From positions 853,931 to 917,930 of the forward strand of contig NMRA01000097.1 of NCBI GenBank assembly GCA_002633005.1: a DNA stretch of 64,000 bases. Direction: 5' to 3'. Position numbers and translations under genes: made by a program. Source of the DNA: Phoronis australis. Its lineage: Eukaryota > Phoronida > Phoronidae. Below are positions 37,291 through 54,395 of the stretch, piece after piece. The notes beneath the pieces are model-generated. The model was not told the DNA's origin, did not search any database, and worked only from the letters and a program-made list of their open reading frames with translations. The stretch's first letter is position 1. Every line of letters starts with the position of its first letter.

Positions 37291-40200
37291 TCACGTGGCA
37301 CCAATGAGGACACTCTCTTGATTTGACTCAACACCCTGAGGCTCCTGTGAAACCTCCCGTTTCACATTGCTGTTGCTTATACTGTCTCTCAATGAGGTAT
37401 CTGAGATTTGTGAGCTCTCATTTATCACAGTCCTCTTTACATCTTCAACGACGTCTCCAGATTCCTTTGATAGAGGGACGGAGTTGTCGACGTGTTTTGA
37501 TCGGGTCTCTGATGGTAGTGAAATGGCAGGTGATTTTGGAGGTGTGTCCCACGGGGGACTTGGACGAATGGAGACATCGTCAATGTTGTTGTGGTCTTGC
37601 AGTAAGTTTCTGGACCGGCCTACAAAAATACAAAGGCAGCACTTGCATTAATATGAGGGTTGGTTTTATTTTCATACATTGTTATGCGTCCATTTGTACA
37701 TTTTGCTTACTTCTAGCAACACATAATGAAAAATTATGACCATGATCAGTTGAATAGATCATTAATGACTTTTGAAAGTTGGGACAATTAATAGCAGCTT
37801 GCGCCAACCTTTCATAGCGCGAATCAATTTCTAACACACTCGCCTTAGTGAAATTAGAGGAAAACTCGCCATAATAAAAATTTCTAAGCATGCTTCCATC
37901 CCAAAACCACGAACCGAAACGAAGGTTTTAAACATGGTGCTATAAGTCTTAAAGACTTTATTTTCCGTCAGTTGAGGTGTATGGAGTCCAGTTTAAACAC
38001 CAACAAACAGTAATTAGGAGTAAAAACATCCATTGTGTGCAAACAGTATTAAACCTCACAACAACAAACATCAACGTCGCTCACCTGCCAATGGCTTCAT
38101 CCTCGCGCCACCATTACGAACCAACGACAAGGGCGTCAAGGCACCGTCCTCGACAGCAAACGGTCCCCAACTGGGCAGGATAATGAAAGCGAAGGAGAGG
38201 ACGAGGACCATAACACAAGTGCCCGTCTGCGCCGGTTTACACGAGGCCTGCACCATCGCCTTCAGCCGTTTGAGCTGGTCCAATAGGGAGGTGTTCTCTT
38301 TCTCCAGTGTCGCCACCTTGCGGTGCAACTGTTTGTTTTCTAATGTACAGTGCTTCACTCTGTGCTCCAGGCCTTCCATGTAGTCCTGCTTCTTCTTACG
38401 CGAGTTCTTTGCTGACGCCTAAGAACAGGATGGCGATATGTTAATGATGATTGATGCTGTCGTCAACTTAAAAACTGGCGAAATGTTATGCATATTGTCT
38501 TTTAGCATCATCAAAACTGTGTTTGTTATTCAAGTTATTGCTACAATTATGAGTGCGGGTAAACTTGTAGAAATACAATGGAAAATGGTCAGTGCAAATG
38601 TAGATAGTCAATAAATAGGTAACTTGATGTAGTACATGCAAGTGTAATCCTGACCAGTTCATAATCATGGATAATAAATATAACATGTAAATGTACTAAG
38701 CAATTAATGCAACCCAGCCGTGATGCACCTTCCCACAAAGAACCTTAGGTTAAGCAGAACCAAGACATTAGCCATGTATTTGTGGTGAGAAATTTTTGTT
38801 TTGGGATACGAAACAGTGGATTCTGTGCCATACTTTATGAATTCTATCCATAATCCAACATTCCAGCCTCACCAACCTATCAGTGGCCGCAATTTTGCTG
38901 GCAACGTCAGGACCATACTAGTGAAACACTCAACTTTCATTTAATGAGTGATGATGCGTGATCTTCAGTGACCTTGCTTTTTAGCGATATTCTTGGATCT
39001 ATGGAACTGCGTCACTTCTGTTCTCGCCTTATTCCATACTCGGATGAGGATTGTTCCAGTAGTCAGTACTCACTGACAGTTCACTACATCCTGAGACTCA
39101 AACTAACCCACCCTGTCTAGTAAACTTATTGAGCCTGCCTGGTCTCAGGCAGTAGCCAACTGTAAATTCTTCCCTAGCCCTAAAACTGCCCCTAATCTGA
39201 CTAAGGAACTAGATCAGACTACAAGGCTTGGCATGACCAATGACAAAAAAGAGGAATACTTTCCCAGAGATGCATCATTCCACAAATAAATAGGCTTGTG
39301 TGATAGAAATATTTGTTGTGTTGTAAATTTAAGCGAGATATTAAATGTTTTGGACGAATTAAGTCAAAATAATGATAAAAAGAGACGAAAATGGAGGAAA
39401 CTGGAAATCGTATAAGGGAAAATCGAAACCAAAAAAGAGGAAATCCTCTTAAAAGAGGAAAGTTCCAAGTCCTGCAACTAGAGTTATAACAGTAACAGCC
39501 AATGACGGTAAAATACATATTTTTGTAAGATTGGTTTGTAGTGTCTTCAGTATTAACAGCCAATGGGACATAACGCAGTCTGGCCCTGTTACTCCTTTAC
39601 CAGTTTGAAGACTCGAGAAGAAGCCAATTACCTTATTCCTGATCTTCCTGCGGACTGCCTTGAGGACACGCTCCTCCTCCTTGGTCAGGGGCATGTCCAC
39701 CGGAAGTTCGTAACCCTCCTTGGACAGTAGGTATTTCTCCTCATCACTCAACCGCAGGTGAGGTAACGACTGCAAATAGATGCAGCAACGTTAGCGATAA
39801 TATAGAATATGGACTAATCATAGCTTCGTCCCAAAATACCACAGAGCCTTGACTGGTTCTGGAATATTTACCCACAATGCTGCATGTCAGTCTGGGACTT
39901 GATTGTTTACTGTAGCAAAGTGAAGTTTAATGCGGACACCAAGTTGTCAAGCCAGATGAGCGCGCACTATATCGCTCTTTGACTCATCTTGGAAACATTT
40001 AGCAGCCCAACTTTTCGAAAACTAAACAATCATATAGTACATTATTCTGCCTCAACAGAACAGAAAATCATGCTAACAACTTAAAATTCAAAAAACGCTG
40101 ATTCAGTTCGTATTTCAACAGTGAAACAGTTAAAGGCAATGACCAGAAGAGACAGCGTTTCCCAGTGCTGGATTCCCATTTCAATAACACTCAAATCCCA

Positions 40201-43200
40201 GTCACACAGGCAAATGATTGGACATTGCACACAAGTATCTCCTGCTGTTCAGAGCTGGGTATGATTTATGGAGAACATGGAGTGAATGAAACCCAGAATA
40301 CAGTGCAAAAATATTTTTCGGGGGTGCCAACATTAAAAAATAACCACATTTCTAAGGGGTGCCATAAATAAAACAACTTGGTTATCAACGGCATCTACAT
40401 TAAAAGATAACCAGACTTCTGGGAGGTGCCAACACTAACAAGTCACCGGGTTTCTGGAGGCACCAACATTGAAAATAACGAGAATTTTGAGGGGTTGCCA
40501 ACATTACAGAATAACCAGATGTCTAGGGGCACCAACATTAAAAATAACAAGAATTCTGAGGGTGCCAACATAGGAAAAAAAAACAGATTTAGGTTTGGTA
40601 AAATTCATGGGTCAGATTTTGGCAAACAGCTGCGAAAACTTCAGTTGGACCATCACAAACATTTTATTGCCGGTTTTTGAGTGAAACAAATAAATACCAG
40701 TCAAAGTCTGACTTACATCACTAGTGTTTTCTACATCTTCTGTAGTGATATCTTGTGTGGTGAAAGGCAGAGTACCGTCTGTGATGACACGGACCACGCG
40801 CACTGGTCGTGTAGTCTCTATGGGTGTACTCAATGTCTCTGTAATGTCTGAAGGCCAATCTACAAGTAACGAACATGGTCAATAGATGGCTTTACCAGTC
40901 AATGTATTTTTAAAAGAAGTTGACCAATGAATCTATGATTACACTGACCTTTGCAAGTGAGTGTAGAGTGTGCTCATTGGTGAGTGAAGAGTGTGCTCAC
41001 TGGGTGTAACCAAGACAACTGAGTGTAACCAAGAAAACTGAGTGTTACCAAGACTACAGTGGCAAACTCAGTATTACCCAGTAGTTTTTGTCAATTTACA
41101 AATTTAACAATTTTACAAATTTCAGTTAACGCTGCAACTATAAGAATACAGCTGAAGATATTTTTTTAAAAAACACTCGTTATATTCCAATCAAATGTTA
41201 GAGAAAACTTGTCAAGTTCTCAGTCACAAAGTATTGTCCGATTCCTATGGTACAACAATAGTCGAAACATTTAACAAAGATCTCACTCTATGCACCCAAC
41301 AAGCGAGTTTTACTGTCACAGACAAATGCTGAATCACACCCCTTATAAAATTACTGAAAACAAACACCTCCCAATAAGCAACCATTTCAAAAGTAGATCA
41401 CAACAGACCTGTTAAATGTTCCAAGAAGCATTGTCAAGCATCATTCAAATTGATACATAAGCCATTCACCTCCCATGGTTCAAAGAGTTACTAGTGAAGT
41501 AATTACTACTGCCATACTCTGCCCCCCACAAAAGGACCTACATCAGCATTTCTGATATTGTGGACAAGATGGCGCCAGTTGTCCCAGTACTCTGGTATTG
41601 ACAAAGCACAATGAACCTAAGAACAATATGTTTTTCTAATGACAAAGTCATTGCAAATGTACTCACCTAGATCAATTGTGACATCCTGGTCTGCAGTGTC
41701 AGTTACAACGATTCCGTTCTCCTCTAGTAGAGAGCTGAAGTCAAAGTCAACCAGACCGAGGTCTTCAGTAGGCAGAGGTGAAAGTTCACCCGAGCTGTCC
41801 ATGAATGCTGTACTGTTCTGTACAACACTAGACTGGGAGTCTGCAATGTACAAACACATGCTGAAGGTGTCACAAGAAAATTTGAAATTATAATTCTCAG
41901 AGGATTTTAAAATGAAAAAACACACGTACGCACGCCTAAAAATAGTAGTCATGGTGCTGGTTGTCGGCTCTGGGTTATGCAAGACAAACATTTTAAAGGA
42001 ATAATGAGTGCTGTTTAAGTAACACTACTATTACCTCAGGACATCCTGTTTCACACGATGGCAAGTGTAAAATGTTTTGATACAATTTAAGAACAATCAC
42101 AAACACTCAAATCCTGAAAAATGCAAGTGGACACTTTTTGCTATGGTTACTAAGGTTGGTTATACGCTGTCGTCATAACGGAGCTCACATGTGTTATTTT
42201 TGACTTAATAAACAATTTTATTCTCATTTTATCTCACTTTTTACCCACCAACGCAGTGCTCAGTATGATTTTAAGTAGTCTTCAAAGATCACGTGCACAA
42301 AATATCAAAACATTTAATGCAGCTGACATGCAGGTTATAGCCTAGAATGGTAATCCTGTAAGAATATGGGCAACGCTCAATTTGGCAAACTGCAGGTCTA
42401 TGGTCATTCATTTGTTGGAAGGAAGAATTGAGCTAGAAAATGAATGTACATTTACGTGGAGGAGAAACTGAAGCAAGATTTTGGGAATGGGACGTGGTAC
42501 GACCTTTTGATGGTTTCAACGCCCGATCTGGCTACCTCAGATTTCGTTTGGCGATCTGGGATTTTTGCCAAGTCGCCAAATGCAACTAGGCATTGAGCTA
42601 CGCGTCGAACACCAATGGGACACACCAAATATACTGTGCAGTGTTTCTTACCCTGGTTGCAGTAAAGACTGGCATCCATGTTTTTGTCGCTAGCCGAGGG
42701 CGAGATTGGACCTGACGACACACCACTGTCACTCGACGGGGATCGCACATGTTGTTGAAACATCTTGGGGTCACTTATGTCTTCGGTGCTATTGAGCAGT
42801 GCCAATATGTCTTCTGAATATGTGTCTAGGTCACTCTATAATAAACAAAAGTAAAATTAAAATTTTTATTAAAGTAATAACCACCGCGCTGCTTGTGAAG
42901 AAGCTAATTATGCATATAGAACAGCACACGCAAAATAAGAATGTATAATATGCACCAGAAATGTTATAGCATGGCTCTCGATCCCTCTATGTTGGGGTTA
43001 AATATCGGACCCATTCCGCTCTGAAAAATATTGAAAAATGATGCGGCATTCCCCACATGATGTCCAAAAATTCCCCCTCGAGCGACTGAAAATTACCCTC
43101 AATGTTCGAATCACAAGTAAATCACAGCTGACCATTTCAAAAAGCACAACGGGTACTTGAGACAGAGCCTGTGAGGACTTGCAACAGGATGGGGGTGCTT

Positions 43201-43915
43201 TTGGTGGTGATTGGGAGGTAGAATTTTCCCCTCACCACGAAATATTCCTGTCAGAAGGCAGAGGTACCTTTCAACTGGGATACACGAGGGCCCTGTATAG
43301 CTTTAATTGTTGGTCTTGTATCTTCTTAAGAGAATTACATTATGCTTCTACTGATGTGAAGTTTTCTTCTGAATTCAGTTTTGTCACATTTGTGATGACA
43401 AACTAGGAAGACTGCAATTTCCTCAGTAGCTGTATAAGAATGTTCGAACATGAAGGAACTAAGACCATGAAGCTTAACTGCTCTTCAATAGCTTTTCTAT
43501 TTGCTATCCGTATTGAAATAGTATCTGCGTATTTATTGAGTTTAGAATCTATTTCAGTATCACACACTTTAATTTCCAAATGGCATATACTAGTACAGTA
43601 CCTATCCCTAGGCTTGGAATTGTGCACAAGTCAAATACAGAAGTCATTGATTTTTAAAACTAGACAATTACTGAAATGAACCCGTCAATGGACGAATTTA
43701 CCTGTTTTACCACAAAAAATTGCAACACCTTTTCATACAAAATGGAAAAGTTCTTATACAGTATCAATAATATTAGAAAGCTATGGGATAACCTCTCCGC
43801 CCCCATTGCCTACCAATTTGACCGTAGAACAGCCTGTCACTGGACTAGTATCATGGTCAATAACTGGGTCTTCAGGATGAAACAGTATATCCAAGACGTC
43901 TGTGTCACTTTCCAT
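37291..43915 (-). CDS. CREB3L: CREB3-like ER membrane-anchored bZIP transcription factor
   Basis: A stress or secretory-pathway factor held in the ER and released by Golgi proteases. Coding exons in order: 43915-43814, 42835-42652, 41840-41667, 40859-40717, 39769-39632, 38418-38085, 37619-37291. Phases agree and give 467 residues. The N terminus [12 protein letters not shown] matches the family's activation-domain start. [12 protein letters not shown] (exon 2) is the Ser/Asp/Gly degron-like stretch. Exon 5 has [20 protein letters not shown]. The basic region spans the exon 5/6 junction (KIRNK / [18 protein letters not shown]), followed by the leucine zipper and a membrane segment at about 314-334 ([19 protein letters not shown]). 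Exon 7 opens the luminal domain with RSRNLL, containing an RxxL site-1 protease pattern. The closest recalled relatives are CREB3L3/CREB3L4. Stop TGA at 37293-37291. Confidence 0.94.
38085..38418 (-). CDS. CREB3L: CREB3L exon 6: bZIP and transmembrane exon
   Basis: This single exon (111 codons plus one base) holds the second half of the basic region, the whole zipper and the membrane anchor. The family signature [13 protein letters not shown] precedes a short Cys/Pro linker and a hydrophobic stretch ending ILPSWGPF, as in vertebrate CREB3L3/4. The basic region reads [12 protein letters not shown] where vertebrates usually have NK-x-SAQ-(E/D)-SRR-(R/K)-K. The core Asn, Ala and Ser-Arg positions are kept, so DNA binding should be intact. 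Confidence 0.94.
40320..40590. repeat. Minisatellite of about 33-38 bp units in CREB3L intron 4
   Basis: About seven or eight imperfect copies of a unit containing TGCCAACATTAAAAATAACC and AGATTTCTGAGGG follow one another. The array stays open on the plus strand, giving an Asn-rich reading frame to 40680. It has no start context, no splice support, and ends in non-repeat sequence, so it is not called a gene. Confidence 0.75.
41002..41054. repeat. Short tandem repeat of about 24 bp, two to three copies
   Basis: GTGTAACCAAGACAACTGA, GTGTAACCAAGAAAACTGA and GTGTTACCAAGAC follow in series in CREB3L intron 3. GAGTGTGCTCA-type repeats precede them. Confidence 0.6.
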
Positions 43916-44940
43916 AGTGTGTGCGTACCAATCGAATGTTGATCAATGAATGATGGACCTGAAAATCAATTATTTATATAAACCTTGACATGCGTCAGAG
44001 CACGGTTTTTTGATCAATGCCAACCTGCAGCACATAGTAAGTTTGAAGGCATCAATGGATTTTTTAGCATTATACACTAATTTCAATTAATGCTTTGATT
44101 TATACATGTTCCGTTAACCATGTTGCATACAATGATATTAAAGCAGAAAATTGACAACTGCGACAATAAAATCAAGTCAAAGAAGTAATCAATAAAATCA
44201 ACTCAATTCATGATGTGTTAAAGTAAGAAATGTTCAAATCAACAGCCTGACAACAAGTCTAAACATGTCTGAAATGAAGACAAATCATAAGGAAGCTTTA
44301 CTATTACATACCTAAGCCTAAAGCTTCAATTAAATAACACTGTTAATTTCAGGCATTAAATTCATTGATTTGAGTACATTCTATCGTTTCCTCACTACAT
44401 AAAATAACTTGAATACATTTGAAACAAAATATTGCGCAACACTGCATTCTGCAAAAGCTAACAATGTTAGTAACATTCGCGAGACTGCACGCCAACGAAC
44501 CTATAACTACAAGTCACAATAACATTTCACTTTTGACGGGGGTTGGCAACAGCCACGTCTTCGCAAATATGCCCCGTCAGTGATTATCACCATCAGATAA
44601 CACATTTACTCGACAGGGACAGTCAAGCTCACAAAATACGTGCGCATTTGATTTGGACGGAGGTTGATTGTTGATTGAGTCAACTGACAACAGAGCTGCC
44701 AATGCCGTTCGCCTCAGCCTGGCGATATATTGTAATCCATTTACTAAGACTCAGTGTTACACTAACTTCAGATTTAGAATGAAAAATACAGAAAATATTC
44801 TGTTTTTGACTTACCGCGATCACAGTCGGAATCAAAATACTCCCGTTTACGTACCGCTCTGAGTCATAACAAATCCAAAACAGAGTGACGTGGAGGTCAC
44901 GGAAACAGTCGGGCTTCGCCGGTGTCATATTTACGGATAA
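43916..44940 (-). promoter_or_regulatory. CREB3L: CREB3L 5' UTR and upstream region
   Basis: On the minus strand an acceptor (TTTTCAG at about 43965-43959) precedes the start codon by 43 bases, so at least one upstream non-coding exon is likely. A donor-like GGTACGTAAAC at about 44855-44845 could end it. On the plus strand TGACGTGG at 44886-44893 (CCACGTCA on the gene strand) matches the UPRE/CRE-like site bound by ATF6 and CREB3-family proteins. The transcription start near 44900-44940 is an inference. Confidence 0.4.
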
Positions 44941-49778
<4,838 letters not shown>

Positions 49779-52700
49779 ACAGCATGTGATATTGAGTCAT
49801 CAACTTGTGAACCTGTTGGAATAGTGCAATATATGTTTCACATTCACTGAATTGACTGTGCTACTGTTGAAGGGGGGTATTACCCAGAGTTCCATTGTTT
49901 TTGTATTTATGAATCAATGCACAGTGAATGTCCAACTGTTATTCAATGTTGAATTGTTATTATGTTTAATGTGCTATAATGTCTGCTCAGGTATTTGAAT
50001 TGTCTCTCGCGTTTTCTTTGTTATTATTTATTGTTTTGATCGTGTGTGTGACGGGATCGTTGAGCTTTTTTTATTACTTTCTCAGAGGATGTAAGAAGGT
50101 GTTGCTTAGATGGTGGCATTTTGTTCGAGGGCAAAACGACATGCAATAGGAAAGTTGCTTTGCAATATCAATAGGAACACATTACCAAGCACATTTTCGG
50201 GTAATAGTCACTCACAGGCCTACCACATTTTGAGAACCAGTTTCATCCACATTTGATAATAGACATCAAACTGGTTCTCAAAATCTGGGACCTCTGTAAG
50301 TAATTATTGCCCCTTTTTGTACATGTATGGTGAGTTAGTAGGATACAACTACAGTCTGACTCTAAAAGAGGATTATTGTATTTGGGTGGCAATGCATTAT
50401 ATTCCATGTGACAAATTTTATGGCATGACTAAGTTTGTAAGGAACTGTGGGCGTTATCAAGGAAATATACATTGTGTGGAATGATCAATGCTAGTGGTAT
50501 TACCAAGTTACTTTGTGGCTCACTGTCATTTCCAATAGATGGCGCTGACAGTATTTCCAGAAGTACCATAAATTCCAGTATTGAGACCATTGTCCTGTAT
50601 TCAAGGTATGGCTCTCTATTTCACATTAAGGTCATGCCGTTATATTCGAGATAGTTGCATTGAAATTGGGATACCCACCCATTTATAATTCGGACTCAAA
50701 CAAAGGCACCCGTTTTTAGGGATATTCCATGAAAAAGAAATCTTTTCGTAGAGGACATATGAGCCAGGAACACCACTCTTTTGTAGGGGCTATTTCTGTA
50801 AGACTATCCTTTTCCTAGAGATTCTTGGATAGCAGAGATTTTAATCATTGACCCTGAAACAGAACAAGGGGAAATGCCAGTTTGTCAAAAATTAGTACAT
50901 GGGGTGTGGCCAAGGATAGAAATTATCAAAAAAATTCTTTAGATTTTTGTATATAAACTGAAAAAAGAAATCTTGTTTGTGGGAATTAAATCCGAAAGAC
51001 ATCCTTCAATAGGGAATTTCGTCAGAAAAGGCACGATTTTATAGACGCTGGTGGTGAAAAAGTCGCCCAACTAAGCGGCAGGTCTTTTATACCTCTTATG
51101 TGGGAGCACCCCCTGGATGTAACCTTACAACATTGTTTTCTTTTTATAATTATATATTGAGTATTTTATGGAACAATATTCTTTTCATTTGACAGTAGTT
51201 CCCGTTGTTTGGCCAGTTTGGGATTGTTGCATTTTAAAATGCTTCCAGAAAATGCACTAATTTCGCCTTTAACTTTACATAGAACCTTACCAACGAGTGT
51301 GTGTACATAGCCAATTATGTACAAAACTAGATTTTTTCTCCTTATATTTTTTCTGAAACTAGATAGCCTGTAGAATTTGATTTTTCATGTTTTACCAATA
51401 TGCGGGTAATCGGGTCACCTGGCCCTGTGATTTATTAAAATTTAAGGAAAACGAATAGAGTATGGAAAGCAAAACACCGCGAGCCTGCAATGGCATGACC
51501 AAATTTCATTTGATACAAATGTTCATGATGAAACCACTAATACGCTGTTACAGTTTTCTAAGTTATTTCCTTTTTATATGACTTTTGATTTTTTTCGTGA
51601 AAATCTTAGAATTCTTTGTTTGAGGCAGAAGTGAACATTTTAGAGAAAAATCCTAACATTGTTTTCGAGAACAGTGCATAAGTACATGAAAGTTTCATAT
51701 GAATCTGATCAGCCATTTCTGAGATAAAGTTTTCCCAAGTTGGGTCAAATTCTGACCTTTTCCCCATGGTCTTAAGTATGTAATTTTACTGAAAATACGT
51801 TTGATGATTCATGTCACGATAACGTTCAATCTATTTCCTAACTAAATTTTTGTTGTTAAAATTCGTATGGGTGTTTCCAACGATGTTCGGTGACGTGGCC
51901 TAGGTGGGTCGGTAATGGACAAGGATTTCGTTTTGTAGGCTAAAGAAACATAACGATAACGTTGATTAATAACATTTTGAACAAAATGATTGCAACAGAG
52001 TCCAGTTGTACCATTATTATCGAAACTGGAATAGCTTGCACTAACCGCATACGTTACGGGGTTGGTTTGATGCCGACCAATCAAACCACAGTACATATTA
52101 ATTGTGCGTAACGGGATATTTGTGAGGCAGACTAAGTACGGAAGTGTTCTTGATCCATGTACATGTAACGCTGGCGGCCGTATCTTTCATCGTTTACCTG
52201 TTTTCTTGAATCTTCCGGTTTGCAACGTCGTTGCAGTTACAATTGACTAATGAATCGGCGGTGATTTTTTTCGTGTTTAAATGGAATAGGAGCTGATGTT
52301 GCCATATTTAAAGTCCAGTTATGTACAAAAAACTTGCCGCACAAAATGAAAAAGAGTCGCTTCGTAGCCTCTGTAGTCTCTCGAAAGTTGTCTCGACGGT
52401 GTTGTCTAGGCTCAGACATTGTGGCGACTGGGCTGAACAAATTTGTGACTACCGAGGGGGTGGGGTCACTCAGTCGAGGCGACCGACCGGGTGGGTTCTG
52501 GAACTGAAAAAATTGGAACGACAGCTGGGGTCAGCTCAAGATGCCAATCCCCTCGCACTTTTTGTAGCACAGGGGTCCTGAGAAGGCTTAAAGAAACTTA
52601 TTCGACAATTTTGGTATTTTCCCTGTAGACCAATTCACGGCAAGGAAGCTTTGTCAAATAACCAATGTCTTTCTTTTGGTTTGGCTCAACGAAAGGCCTC

Positions 52701-53368
52701 TACATCTTGACACGACTAATCCTGGCCAGAGTTTAGGTAAACATGTAATGGGTAGGGGATTTCCGCTATATCATACGTGTATATCCATGGTAACGCATAC
52801 CTCGATTGGCAACCGCCGGGGATAGTTCACCACTTTTCAGTAACCTGCCTGATAACACCTAAGGGTAGTGTAATTACTCAGTCACTGCAAGCCCGTAGCC
52901 AGGGGGTTCGATCGAGCCCCCCTCCCGCGGAAAATGCCCAGCGCCAGTCTATCAAGATAGGACATAGGTGGACAGCAACGACGATATCGTTGCAGCTACT
53001 GGTACAACTAACTACAGCCAGTGATAACTAAGTTAGAAATAATATTGAATTTGCTACTGATTCAAAGAGCTTCATGTAATCACCGGGCCATACCCGGCCA
53101 ACTTCGCCCGAGTGGTGTTTGCGTGGATGACAGGATCGTGCTGAGGAGGCATTGAACGCGCGTGGTGGCTACGTCATAGGGTAACAAGGGAGTCTAAGAA
53201 GTAAATTTCTACCTAGCTAAACTATACATAGCAGCGAGAGAACTACCAAAAAGTAGTGCTATGTGACTGCCTTAAATCGACCAAGGAAAAAAACAGCGGA
53301 AATACTAAATATAGACGCTAATAAACAATAGACAATAATAAATCAAATAATCACAGAAAAAGCATAAA
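49779..53368. other. C15orf61-like 3' region and gene-poor sequence
   Basis: No coding exon is recognised. It contains a perfect 17-bp hairpin (50227-50284). Near 52890-52925 a GC-rich stretch reads CCCGTAGCCAGGGGGTTCGA, a pattern I associate with repeat ends in marine invertebrates. Short overlapping open frames at 52237-52581 on both strands show no family similarity. Confidence 0.5.
50227..50284. other. Perfect 17-bp inverted repeat (hairpin) downstream of C15orf61-like stop
   Basis: ATTTTGAGAACCAGTTT at 50227-50243 is the exact inverse complement of AAACTGGTTCTCAAAAT at 50268-50284. The 24-base loop itself contains TTTGAT and ATCAAA, which can pair. It lies about 450 bp after the stop codon, possibly in the 3' UTR. 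Confidence 0.7.
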
Positions 53369-53441
53369 TCCAACTGGGAATCGAACCTCAGTTCTCTAGA
53401 TTGGCGGTCTAGTGCTCGTAGCACTGAGCTACTAAAGACCC
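53369..53441 (-). ncRNA. tRNA-like pol III element (tRNA-derived SINE head or tRNA pseudogene)
   Basis: On the minus strand the D-arm GCTCAGTGCTACGAGC pairs perfectly. The anticodon arm CTAGACCGCCAATCTAG has a five-pair stem with a GCC (Gly) anticodon, but C instead of U at position 33. The B-box GGTTCGATTCC matches consensus. The acceptor stem (GGGTCTT) does not pair with the 3' side and the T-stem has two mismatches. A TTTTT stretch follows within about 12 bases. Pol III promoter elements are intact while the tRNA fold is not, which fits a SINE head. Confidence 0.6.
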
Positions 53442-54024
53442 ATCCGGCCTGTGCAAGCTGTTGTCATCCATCCCGTACATGTAAGCGGCATTTCGCCATT
53501 TTCACACGAGTTTTGGACATTACATGTAGGTTTGTTAACTGCTATGTTTGGTATACTTGCTTGCATAGTACGGAAAAGTGCTGGCGTTTTCAAATTTCGA
53601 ATTGAAAGTGATCGTCACTATGCAAATATGTCGTTCATCCAGTGTCCACTTAGCCTTCTGGCCATGATTGATGGTTGGTTACCTTCGAATTTAGTTCACT
53701 ACCTTGAATGTCCACAATTCCGAAACCAGAACTCCGACAGTTCATAACTCTGATTGTCTACTAATGAGTCGGAACTGATATGAATAAAGTATTGTAGTTG
53801 TGTCCATGGAGTGACCATTTAAATAGTGTGCAAAAGTCGAATAGGTCTTAAAACATTGATTAAATGATTAATTTACAAATGAGCTCACAGTTCCAATCAC
53901 TGCCAATCGTAATTCTTGAATCTAACTATCGACTCATTCTCAAGCAGGGACAACATCTGAGGCACGGGTCAGGGCTGTGGGGACCAACGGTGGTTTTAAA
54001 TTTAAGACGGCTGAATGGGACTCT

Positions 54025-54395
54025 GTGGTAGATAATTCGTCAATATTCCTGCTTCATATTGTTTTAAAAATGCAAGTACGTACACATTTTTCCGTATTCA
54101 TAAGACATGCGGGCAATTTCGAATGAAATCCAAAAACAAAGTGATTTAGTATCCGGGTGTATTTGTTCTCGGTACAGGTACACCGCTGGGAAATGATGCG
54201 ATCTTGACATGGATTTAATTAATGTATCGTGGTTGATAATTCGTCAATATTCCTACTTCATATTCTCTATAAAAATGTCAGTATGAACTCATTTTTCGGT
54301 CAATTTCGCATGCGCACGTAGGCCTAATCCAAACAAGTGCTTTTGTACCCTGGCGTTGTTTTCGGTATAGATACATGTACACGTACACCACTAAT
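54025..54395. repeat. Diverged tandem duplication, period about 204 bp
   Basis: GATAATTCGTCAATATTCCT occurs at 54031 and again about 204 bp later. The sequence following each copy stays alignable (CTTCATATT, ACATTTTTC/TCATTTTTC, TTCTCGGTAC/TTTTCGGTAT, GTACACC) with many changes. No coding sense is seen. Confidence 0.65.
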
